Made by a program: the position numbers and the translations under genes. Shown here one piece after another: positions 6,485-12,280 of a stretch of DNA of 12,280 bases (the stretch's first letter is position 1; every line of letters starts with the position of its first letter). Location of the stretch: assembly GCA_040753075.1 (NCBI GenBank), contig JBFMHA010000087.1, positions 1-12,280 on the forward strand. The letters run 5' to 3'. This stretch comes from UBA6814 sp040753075. GTDB lineage: Bacteria > Desulfobacterota > Desulfovibrionia > Desulfovibrionales > Desulfovibrionaceae. Below the pieces are notes generated by a model. The model did not search any database and had not been told where the DNA came from. It saw only the letters and a program-made list of their open reading frames with translations.

Positions 6485-7258
6485 CTAGTCCTCTTCGTCC
6501 TCGCCGAGGTACGCCTTGATGACCTCGGGGTCCTTCTGCACCGCCTCGGGCGGTCCCGCGGCCAGGTTGCGGCCCTCCTTGAGCACCATCACCGCGTCGG
6601 AGATGTGCATGACCAGCTCCATGTCGTGCTCCACCAGGACCACGGTGACCGAGAGCTTCTCCCGGATCGCGCGGACAAGTTCGCCCAGGGCCTGGGTCTC
6701 GCGGGTGTTCAGTCCGGCCGCGGGCTCGTCCAGCAGGAGCAGCGACGGGTCCGCGGCGATGGCCCGGGCCAGCTCCATGCGGCGCTGCAGGCCGTAGGGC
6801 AGGTCCCCGGCCGAGGAGTCGGCCTTGTCCGCCAGGCCCACGAAGGCGAGGCGCTCCATGGCGTGCTCCCGGCAGCGGCGCTCCTCGCGGCGGAAGCGGC
6901 CGGTGCGCAGCAGGCAGTCCGCCACTCCGTAGCCCACGTGGCGGTGGCAGCCGGTCATGACGTTCTCCAGCACGGTCATGTTGGAGAACACCTCCAGGTT
7001 CTGGAAGGTGCGCACCATGCCCGCGGCGCCCCGGGCGTGGGCCGGCGCGGCGCTCACGTCGCGGCCCGCCAGCTCCACCCGGCCCGCCGTGGCCCGGACC
7101 ATGCCCGAGGCCACCCCGAGCAGGGTGGTCTTGCCCGCGCCGTTGGGGCCGATGATGCTGGTGATGCTCCCCTGGGCCACGTCCAGGTCCACCTCGGACA
7201 GGGCCTGGACCCCGCCGAAGCGCACCGTGACCCCGCGCATGGAAAGCAGGCTAGGCAC
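6485..7258 (-). CDS. livG: Branched-chain amino acid-type ABC transporter ATPase LivG
   Basis: 257 residues from GTG 7258, seven bases after GGGGAGG; the start overlaps the livM stop by 8 bp, implying translational coupling. Walker A GPNGAGKTT (37-45), the LivG-type Q-loop sequence RTFQNLEVF, the family's variant signature LPYGLQRRMELARA, Walker B LLLLDEPAAGLN, and switch histidine in VEHDM. The 35-residue stretch between Q loop and signature (about 106-145) is rich in Arg and Cys and looks like the usual LivG insertion. It forms the ATPase pair with LivF. The acidic end EDEED is the part nearly duplicated in the spacer before livF. Confidence 0.96.
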   Translation of the reverse strand: MPSLLSMRGVTVRFGGVQALSEVDLDVAQGSITSIIGPNGAGKTTLLGVASGMVRATAGRVELAGRDVSAAPAHARGAAGMVRTFQNLEVFSNMTVLENVMTGCHRHVGYGVADCLLRTGRFRREERRCREHAMERLAFVGLADKADSSAGDLPYGLQRRMELARAIAADPSLLLLDEPAAGLNTRETQALGELVRAIREKLSVTVVLVEHDMELVMHISDAVMVLKEGRNLAAGPPEAVQKDPEVIKAYLGEDEED

Positions 7259-8210
7259 GGCGCAGCCTCCCCGCGAGGGCCTTGCACAGCTTGGAGGCCC
7301 CGCCGGCCAGGCCGCTGGGCAGGAACATCATGCCCAGGATGAGGATGCCGCCGAAGATCAGGGTCTCGATGTCCTCGAAGGCCCGCAGGAACTCGGGCAG
7401 GACGGTGAGGAACAGGGCGCCGGCCACCGCGCCCCAGACGCTGGCCATGCCGCCCAAGACCACCATGACGATGAGCGTCACCGAGAACTTGAACCCGAAG
7501 GAGGAGGGCGCGGCGAAGCTCAGGTAGTGCACGTAGAGCACTCCGGCCAGGGCCGCGAACAGGGCCGAGAGCACGAACACGAAGAGCTTGTAGCGGGCGA
7601 TGTCCACGCCCACCGCCTCGGCCGCCCGCTCGCTGGTGTGGATGGCGCGCAGGGCGCGGCCCAGGCGGGACTGGATGAGGTTGAGCGACAGGGCCATGAC
7701 CAGGGTCAGCGCCGCGCCGGTCACGTAGTAGTAGGACAGGTCCGACTCCACCGTGGTCCCGAACAGGGCCAGGCGGGGGATGCCGGTGAGGCCCGAGGGG
7801 CCGCCGGTGGTCTCCACCGCCTCGTTGAAGACGATGGACACGATGACCCCGAAGCCCAGGGTGGCCATGGCCAGGGAATGCCCCGAGAGCTTGAGGGTGG
7901 GGATGCCGATGCCCCAGGCCACCAGCCCGGTGAGGGCGATGGCGGTGAGGGCCGCGGCCTCCACCGGGACGCCGTAGGTGGCGGTGAGGATGCCGGAGGT
8001 GTAGGCGGCCAGGCCGTAGAACGCGCCGTGCCCCAGGGAGATCTGGCCCGCGTAGCCCAGCAGCAGGTTCAGGCCCACCACGATGATGGCGTTGAAGAAC
8101 CCGATGATGAGGGTGGAGACGTAGTAGTCGTTGGTGAGCAGGTGCGGGGCCAGGGCCACCATGAGGGCCCAGGCCCCCAGGCCCAGGAGGTTCTTGCGCG
8201 CCGGGGCCAT
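7251..8210 (-). CDS. livM: Branched-chain amino acid-type ABC transporter permease LivM
   Basis: 319 residues, very hydrophobic, with about eight or nine membrane segments and a basic cytoplasmic end (KLCKALAGRLRRA). Family hallmarks are present: GLNLLLGYAGQISLGHGAFYGLAAY near residues 45-70, the ATPase-contacting loop with RAIHTSERAAEAVGVDIARYKL, and the GGMASVWGAVAGA motif. ATG 8210 follows GAGGG by seven bases and lies two bases after the livH stop. It forms the membrane channel with LivH in the inner membrane. The C-terminus overlaps livG. Confidence 0.95.
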   Translation of the reverse strand: MAPARKNLLGLGAWALMVALAPHLLTNDYYVSTLIIGFFNAIIVVGLNLLLGYAGQISLGHGAFYGLAAYTSGILTATYGVPVEAAALTAIALTGLVAWGIGIPTLKLSGHSLAMATLGFGVIVSIVFNEAVETTGGPSGLTGIPRLALFGTTVESDLSYYYVTGAALTLVMALSLNLIQSRLGRALRAIHTSERAAEAVGVDIARYKLFVFVLSALFAALAGVLYVHYLSFAAPSSFGFKFSVTLIVMVVLGGMASVWGAVAGALFLTVLPEFLRAFEDIETLIFGGILILGMMFLPSGLAGGASKLCKALAGRLRRA

Positions 8211-8212
8211 GG

Positions 8213-9091
8213 CTAGACCCTCTCTCCCGCGGACTTCCCGAACAGGCCGGTGGGCCGCACGAACAGGAGCAGGAGCAGGATCACGAAGGTGATGGCGTCC
8301 TTGTAGGCCGAGGAGAGCAGGCCCGCGCCGAAGGACTCCAGGATGCCCAGGATGACGCCGCCGGCCGCGGCCCCGAAGGGGTTGCCCAGGCCGCCCAGGA
8401 TGCAGGCCGCGAAGCCCTTGAGCCCGAGCAGGATGCCCACGTCGTAGGCGGTGAGGGTGATGGGGGCCAGGATGACCCCGCCCGCCGCGCCGACGGCCGC
8501 GGAGATCATGAAGGAGGCCATGGCCATGCGCGACACGTTGATGCCCATGAGCGCCGCGGCCCGCGGGTCGTAGGAGCAGGCCAGCATGCCCCGGCCCCAC
8601 ATGGTGCGGGAGAAGAAGCTCTTGAGGCCGACCAGCAGGGCCAGGGTCACGCCCAGCACCCAGAGGCTCTGGGGCAGCATGGCCGCGCCCAGGAAGCGGA
8701 TGGGCTCCATGCCCGAGAAGTGGGGCAGGGCGAAGGTGTCCTTGCCCCAGAGGAGCATGACCGCGCCCCGGACGAGGATGGACGCGCCGATGGTGATGAT
8801 GATGAGGTTGATGACCGAGGAGGAGGCCACCGGCCGGATGAAGGTCCGCTCCATGAGGGCGCCGGCCAGGGTGGCGGCGGCCACGGCCGTGGCCACGGCC
8901 AGGGGCAGGGGCAGGCCCGCGGCCGCGGCGGCCACGCCCAGCATCCCGCCGAGCATGACGAACTCGCCCTGGGCGAAGTTGATGATCCCGGTGGTGTTGA
9001 AGATGATGGTGAAGCCCAGGCCGGTCAGGCCGTAGGTCGCCCCCACCGTCACCCCGGTGATGAGGAACTGCAGCAGGCTGCCAATATCCAT
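8213..9091 (-). CDS. livH: Branched-chain amino acid-type ABC transporter permease LivH
   Basis: 292 residues, hydrophobic, with about eight membrane segments. LivH hallmarks: GLTGLGFTIIFNTTGIINFAQGEFVMLG near residues 21-48, the cytoplasmic loop with SYDPRAAALMGINVSRM, and KGFAACILGGLGNPFGAAAGG. ATG 9091 fits the family N-terminus (MDIGSLLQFLITGVTVGATYG), but the nearest Shine-Dalgarno-like GGAG is about 12 bases away, so initiation may be weak. It is the first membrane gene of the operon, separated by a strong terminator-like hairpin from the binding-protein genes upstream, which should lower its level relative to them. Confidence 0.95.
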   Translation of the reverse strand: MDIGSLLQFLITGVTVGATYGLTGLGFTIIFNTTGIINFAQGEFVMLGGMLGVAAAAAGLPLPLAVATAVAAATLAGALMERTFIRPVASSSVINLIIITIGASILVRGAVMLLWGKDTFALPHFSGMEPIRFLGAAMLPQSLWVLGVTLALLVGLKSFFSRTMWGRGMLACSYDPRAAALMGINVSRMAMASFMISAAVGAAGGVILAPITLTAYDVGILLGLKGFAACILGGLGNPFGAAAGGVILGILESFGAGLLSSAYKDAITFVILLLLLFVRPTGLFGKSAGERV

Positions 9092-9151
9092 GGGGTATTC
9101 GTGCTCCAGATTGGCGGGCTGCTCCGGAGGCGGAGGCCGTTCGGCGGAGGT

Positions 9152-9172
9152 CGCCCTTCGGGCGGTTTGCCC
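9152..9172. promoter_or_regulatory. Mutually exclusive small stems in the livH leader
   Basis: CGCCC (9152-9156) can pair with GGGCG (9160-9164), while GGGC at 9160-9163 can instead pair with GCCC at 9169-9172. The segment is in the leader of livH, after the terminator-like hairpin in the direction of transcription. Alternative pairing is a feature of attenuators, but the stems are only 4 to 5 bp long. Confidence 0.25.
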
Positions 9173-9224
9173 GAATGTCGCGCCGGGCGCAAGGCCCCGT
9201 TGCCGAACAGGGGGCTGCGACCGG

Positions 9225-9269
9225 AAAAAAAACCGGCGGGACGGCCCGGAATCCGGGCTGTCCCGCCGG
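9225..9269 (-). terminator. Strong intrinsic terminator between livJ and livH
   Basis: Arms at 9269-9253 and 9249-9233 form a 17-bp stem with a single G-U pair and a 3-base ATT loop, followed directly by eight Ts (9232-9225) on the minus strand. It begins 12 bases past the stop of the binding-protein gene at 9281. This is the strongest terminator in the window and lies inside an apparent operon, so it probably allows only partial read-through to livHMGF. Confidence 0.92.
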
Positions 9270-9280
9270 CCGGGGAGCGG

Positions 9281-10420
9281 CTAGTCGGCTATCTTCCAGT
9301 CGCCCTTCTCGATCCGGATCATCTCGAAGGCCGAGGCGTCCAGGCCGTTGTGCTCGGTCGGGCCGAAGGTGAAGATGCCGGCGGTGCCCACGAAGGCGGT
9401 GATCTTCTCGATGCCGTCGCGGATGGCCTGCGGCTCGGCCGAGCCCGTGCGCTTGACCGCGTCGGCCACCAGGTGGACGGCGTCGTAGGCGTGGCCGCCG
9501 AAGGTGGAGACCGCGGCCTTGTACTTGGTCTCGTAGTCCTTGCTGTAGCCCATGAGCACCGGCTTCTGGGGGTGGCCCTCGGCCAGTTGTCCGGCCACGA
9601 TGAGCCGGCCCGCGGGCAGCAACAGCCCCTCGGCCGCGTCGCCGGCCAGTTCGATGAATTTCTTGGAGGCCACGCCGTGGCTCTGGTACAGCGGGGTGGA
9701 CATGCCGATCTGCACCCGGTTGCGGGAGATGACCGCGGGTCCGGGGTTCGTGCCCCAGCAGATGACGGCGTCGGGCGCGAGGCTCTTGATCTTGGTGAGC
9801 TGGGCGGTCATGTCCGTGTCCTTGGGGCCGTAGATCTCGTCGGCCACCAGGGTGAAGCCCTGGGCCGGGACGAGCTCCTGCAGCACGCCGCGGCCGGCCT
9901 GGCCGAAGCCGTCGGACACGGTGATGATGGCCAGCTTCTTGTAGCCGGACTTCCTGGCGTGCTCCAGGATGCGCAGGGCGGCGTAGCGGTCCGAGGGCGC
10001 GACCTTGAACACCCAGGGGTTCACCGGGGTGGTGATCTTCTCGGCCGAGGCGCAGGAGATGAGCGGCACCTTGGCGGCCGGGAACTTGTTCACGATGGCC
10101 AGGGTGTTGCCCGAGGTGGTGGGGCCGATGACCACCGCCACCTTGTCCTTCTTGAGCAGCTTGTCCACGGCGAGCACGCACTTGTTCACGTCGGTCTCGT
10201 CGTCGTAGATCGTGAGTTCGATGGGCCGGCCCAGGACGCCGCCCGCGGCGTTGATCTTGGCCACCTCCATCTCCAGGGAGTTGCGTTCGGGCTCGCCCAG
10301 GAACGAGGCCGGGCCGGTGATCGAGAACACCGCTCCGATCTTGATGGGCTCGGCGGCCTGGACCGAGGCCGCCACAAGCAAGGCCGCTAGGGCCGCCATG
10401 AGTGTCATTCCCCTGATCAT
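9281..10420 (-). CDS. livJ: Periplasmic amino-acid-binding protein, LivJ type (copy nearer livH)
   Basis: 379 residues. A Sec signal peptide (MIRGMTLMAALAALLVAASVQA) should be cut between A22 and A23, leaving mature AEPIKIGAVFSITGPASFLG. The mature protein has the two-lobed type I periplasmic binding fold of leucine/branched-chain amino acid-binding proteins: the GPTTSGNTLA segment typical of the ligand-contacting hinge region, VSDGFGQAGR, and WGTNPGPAV. ATG 10420 follows AAGGGGGAG. Its task is to capture substrate in the periplasm and deliver it to LivHM. By eye it is roughly three-quarters identical to the protein encoded at 10498-11643, so the pair is a tandem duplication. Ligand specificity (aliphatic, aromatic or another carboxylic acid) cannot be decided from the sequence alone. 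Confidence 0.93.
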   Translation of the reverse strand: MIRGMTLMAALAALLVAASVQAAEPIKIGAVFSITGPASFLGEPERNSLEMEVAKINAAGGVLGRPIELTIYDDETDVNKCVLAVDKLLKKDKVAVVIGPTTSGNTLAIVNKFPAAKVPLISCASAEKITTPVNPWVFKVAPSDRYAALRILEHARKSGYKKLAIITVSDGFGQAGRGVLQELVPAQGFTLVADEIYGPKDTDMTAQLTKIKSLAPDAVICWGTNPGPAVISRNRVQIGMSTPLYQSHGVASKKFIELAGDAAEGLLLPAGRLIVAGQLAEGHPQKPVLMGYSKDYETKYKAAVSTFGGHAYDAVHLVADAVKRTGSAEPQAIRDGIEKITAFVGTAGIFTFGPTEHNGLDASAFEMIRIEKGDWKIAD

Positions 10421-10440
10421 GCTCTCCCCCTTGGGATGTT

Positions 10441-10458
10441 TCCGGGGCGTCCGGCCGG
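10441..10458. repeat. 18-bp repeat, copy 2
   Basis: The same 18 bases as at 3453-3470, in the same orientation. Here they overlap the left part of a palindrome between the two livJ-type genes. Confidence 0.6.
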
Positions 10459-10464
10459 ACGCCC
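10445..10464 (-). repeat. Perfect 20-bp palindrome between the two binding-protein genes
   Basis: GGGCGTCCGG followed by its exact reverse complement CCGGACGCCC. As RNA it gives an 8-bp stem with a GGCC loop, in the 77-base spacer after the first livJ-type gene (stop at 10498). No T run follows, so a role in stabilising the upstream mRNA, or as a protein-binding dyad, is more likely than termination. Confidence 0.55.
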
Positions 10465-10497
10465 GGGGTTTCTCGGACGGTCGTCGCTCGATGTCGC

Positions 10498-11643
10498 CTA
10501 GTCCAGGACCTTCCAGTCGGCCTTCTCGACGCGCACCATGAGGAAGGCGCTCTCGTCCAGGCCGTTGTGGTCCTTGGGGCTGAAGGTGAAGATGCCGCTG
10601 GCGCCCACGAAGGCGGTGATCTTCTCAAGGTTGTCGCGGATGGCCTGCGGTTCGGCCGAGCCGCCCCGCTTGATGGCGTCGGCCACCAGGAGAAGGGCGT
10701 CGTGGGCGTAGCCGCCGAAGGCCGACACCGGCTGCTTGAACCTGGCCTCGTAGGCCGTGGCGTAGGCGGACAGCACGGGCTTCTGGGGATGGTTCGCCGG
10801 GACCTGGGGAACCACCGCCAGGTGGCCGGCCGGGAGCATGAGGCCCTCGGAGGCCTCGCCGGCCAACTCGATGAACTTCTTGGAGGCCACGCCGTGGCTC
10901 ATGTACAGGGGCGTGGTCATGCCCAGCTGGACCCGGTTGCGGGCGATGACCGCGGGGCCGGGGTTGGTGCCCCAGCAGATGATGGCGTCGGGGTTCAGCC
11001 CCTTGATCTTGGTGAGCTGGGCGGTCATGTCCGTGTCCTTGGGCCCGTAGACCTCGTCGGCCGCCAGGATGAAGCCCTGGGCGGGGACCATCTCCTGGAG
11101 CACGGCGCGGCCGGCCTGGCCGAACCCGTCGGACACGGTGAGGACGGCCAGCTTCTTGTAGCCGGCCCTGGCCGCGTGCTGCAGGATGCGGGTCACGGCC
11201 TGGCGGTCGGACTGGGGGGTCTTGAACACCCAGGGGCTCACCGGGTTCACGATCTTCTCGGCCGCGGCGCAGGAGATGAGCGGAATCTTGGCCGCCGGGA
11301 ACTTGCCCATGATGGCCAGGGTGTTGCCCGAGGTGGTGGGGCCGAGCACGGCCACGACCTTGTCCTTCTTGAGCAGCTTGTCCGCGGCCAGCACGCACTT
11401 GTTCACGTCGGTCTCGTCGTCGTAGATGACCATCTCGACCTTGCGGCCCAGGAGGCCGCCCTCGGCGTTGATCTGTTCGGCCATGAGCTCCAGGGTGTTG
11501 CGTTCCGGCTCTCCCAGGAAGGAGGCCGGGCCGGTGACCGAGAGCACCGCGCCGATCTTGATGGGCTCGGCGGCCTCGGCCGCCAGGACGCCGAGGCCGA
11601 GGACCAGGGCCAGGACAAGGCTTGTTATGCGGGACATGGACAT
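10498..11643 (-). CDS. livJ: Periplasmic amino-acid-binding protein, LivJ type (promoter-proximal copy)
   Basis: 381 residues from ATG 11643; a GTG at 11649 is in frame and lies within the G-rich stretch that probably serves as ribosome binding site, and an ATG at 11637 is also possible. Signal peptide MSMSRITSLVLALVLGLGVLAAEA, cleavage likely after A24, gives mature AEPIKIGAVLSVTGPASFLG, the same start as its paralogue. It shares the ligand-fold landmarks of that protein (GPTTSGNTLA, VSDGFGQAGR, WGTNPGPAV, HGVASKKFIELAGEA). Differences concentrate in surface segments and in the region corresponding to LPAGHLAVVPQVPANHPQKP, suggesting a changed ligand range or simply drift. First gene of the liv operon, so probably the most expressed. 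Confidence 0.92.
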   Translation of the reverse strand: MSMSRITSLVLALVLGLGVLAAEAAEPIKIGAVLSVTGPASFLGEPERNTLELMAEQINAEGGLLGRKVEMVIYDDETDVNKCVLAADKLLKKDKVVAVLGPTTSGNTLAIMGKFPAAKIPLISCAAAEKIVNPVSPWVFKTPQSDRQAVTRILQHAARAGYKKLAVLTVSDGFGQAGRAVLQEMVPAQGFILAADEVYGPKDTDMTAQLTKIKGLNPDAIICWGTNPGPAVIARNRVQLGMTTPLYMSHGVASKKFIELAGEASEGLMLPAGHLAVVPQVPANHPQKPVLSAYATAYEARFKQPVSAFGGYAHDALLLVADAIKRGGSAEPQAIRDNLEKITAFVGASGIFTFSPKDHNGLDESAFLMVRVEKADWKVLD

Positions 11644-11682
11644 GCGCACCCCCCCGGAGTGAGTTGAGTTGGCGGGCCAAGT

Positions 11683-11702
11683 CGGCTGGCTTTCTCCAGC
11701 CG
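11683..11702 (-). promoter_or_regulatory. Hairpin in the liv operon leader
   Basis: CGGCTGG (11683-11689) and CCAGCCG (11696-11702) are perfect 7-bp arms with a 6-base loop (AGAAAG on the minus strand). It lies 40 to 59 bases before the livJ-type start, probably inside the leader. It has no T run. It could stabilise the mRNA or bind a regulator. Confidence 0.4.
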
Positions 11703-11712
11703 TGACCGAAGC

Positions 11713-11763
11713 TTGTGCTTATAAAAAAGCTTGGCTGTCAAGGCTGGCCGAAGAATATTCGGC
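11713..11763 (-). promoter_or_regulatory. Probable liv operon promoter region with operator-like dyad
   Basis: The divergent gap has its only AT-rich island at 11719-11731. On the minus strand a perfect TTGACA (11741-11736) is followed by TATAAG (11723-11718), but 12 bases apart, too close for a normal sigma-70 pair; at 17 bases the hexamer is GCACAA. So the region is a likely promoter whose exact elements I cannot fix. Just upstream, GCCGAA-N5-TTCGGC (11747-11763) is a perfect 6-bp dyad placed where a regulator could act. Confidence 0.4.
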
Positions 11764-11800
11764 GAACGGCGATCACGCGTCCGGCGGGCGGCATGGGGAA

Positions 11801-11828
11801 TTGACAGGGAGCCACGGTCTAGTACATA
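11801..11828 (+). promoter_or_regulatory. Candidate sigma-70 promoter for the ABC-F gene
   Basis: TTGACA (11801-11806) is a perfect -35 box; TACATA (11823-11828), 16 bases later, is a weak -10. Transcription would begin near 11835, giving a leader of about 55 bases to the ATG at 11890. Confidence 0.5.
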
Positions 11829-11889
11829 GGGCGCGGGCCTCCCCGCATCCGAACACCCTTCAACACCACCCCCCGTGGGGCGCGAGCGC

Positions 11890-12280
11890 ATGAGCAACGA
11901 ACCAGACAAGATCATTTATTCGATGTACCGGGTTTCCAAGTTCTACGACCAGAAGCCGGTGCTCAAGGACATATCCCTCTCGTACTTCTACGGGGCCAAG
12001 ATCGGGGTCATCGGCCTGAACGGTTCGGGCAAGAGCTCGCTTCTGCGCATCCTGGCCGGGGTGGACCAGAATTTCGACGGCCGCACCGACGTGTCTCCGG
12101 GCTACACCATAGGCTTCCTGGAGCAGGAGCCCCTGGTGGGCGTGGACAAGACGGTCATCGAGGTGGTGCGCGAGGGCGTGCAGGAGACCGTGGACCTGCT
12201 GGCCGAATTCGAGGCCATCAACGCCAGGTTCGCCGAGCCCATGGACGACGACCAGATGCAGAAGCTCCTGGATCAGCAGG
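11890..12280 (+). CDS. ettA: ABC-F ATPase, EttA-like translational throttle (partial)
   Basis: Begins at ATG 11890 and is still open at the window end (130 full codons). The N-terminus MSNEPDKIIYSMYRVSKFYD, then DISLSYFYGAKIGVIGLNGSGKSSLLRILAGVDQ and GYTIGFLEQEPLV, follows the EttA pattern, with Walker A GLNGSGKSS at 42-50. EttA is a soluble protein with two ABC domains that binds the ribosomal E site and tunes early elongation to the ATP/ADP ratio; it is not a transporter. The signature, Walker B and second domain lie beyond the window. The Shine-Dalgarno is weak. It has its own likely promoter, diverges from the liv operon, and has no evident tie to it. Other ABC-F subgroups are possible but the N-terminus fits EttA best. 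Confidence 0.88.
   Translation, partial: MSNEPDKIIYSMYRVSKFYDQKPVLKDISLSYFYGAKIGVIGLNGSGKSSLLRILAGVDQNFDGRTDVSPGYTIGFLEQEPLVGVDKTVIEVVREGVQETVDLLAEFEAINARFAEPMDDDQMQKLLDQQ

Noticed and set aside
8720..10390. Long plus-strand open frame (556 codons) opposite livH and livJ
   Set aside because: Translation is biased Gly/Asp/His-rich sequence with no domain; it mirrors codon bias of the true minus-strand genes.
8216..10628. Minus-strand extension of the livM frame to more than 1100 codons
   Set aside because: Only the part from ATG 8210 reads as LivM; upstream it is an out-of-frame reading of livH and livJ, rich in Arg, Gly and His. It is not a fusion protein.

Overview
The window is about 70% G+C and densely coded, with GTG starts used freely beside ATG. 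Gene content (leucine-type ABC importer, PaaK-type aryl-CoA ligase, a receiver-kinase protein and an NtrC-family activator) and protein style suggest a Desulfovibrio-like sulfate reducer or a relative. This is inference from style and content; no rRNA or other strong taxonomic marker is present.

Left part (1-3880). A partial minus-strand gene with an Ala/Lys/Pro-rich tail (1-420) diverges from a two-gene signalling unit on the plus strand: a soluble protein with an N-terminal receiver and a C-terminal histidine kinase (570-1682), then a sigma-54 enhancer-binding response regulator with an intact GAFTGA motif (1771-3201). A 317-bp gap follows. It holds a very long near-perfect dyad (3316-3374), an 18-bp sequence repeated near 10.4 kb, and a plausible but imperfect sigma-54 -24/-12 element (3480-3495) just before a small zinc-ribbon gene (3519-3770), which ends in a strong intrinsic terminator.

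Middle and right part (3888-11643, minus strand). Transcribed from right to left, this looks like one operon: two tandem paralogous periplasmic binding proteins (LivJ type), permeases LivH and LivM, ATPases LivG and LivF, a PaaI-type hotdog thioesterase and a PaaK-type phenylacetate-CoA ligase. Most junctions are overlapping or nearly so. Three are not: the two spacers after the binding-protein genes carry hairpins (one a very strong terminator with eight Ts), and the livG-livF spacer is an 84-bp step bounded by a near-duplication of the livG end. The layout suggests high output of binding proteins, less of the membrane parts, and import of a branched-chain or aromatic acid coupled to CoA activation. 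The substrate cannot be read from the sequence.

Far right. A 246-bp divergent region (11644-11889) separates the liv operon from a plus-strand ABC-F gene, most like ettA, cut by the window end.

I see no tRNA, rRNA, CRISPR array, insertion sequence or phage gene. The most unusual unexplained structures are the 3316-3374 dyad with the nearby sigma-54-like element, and the inserted-looking livG-livF spacer.
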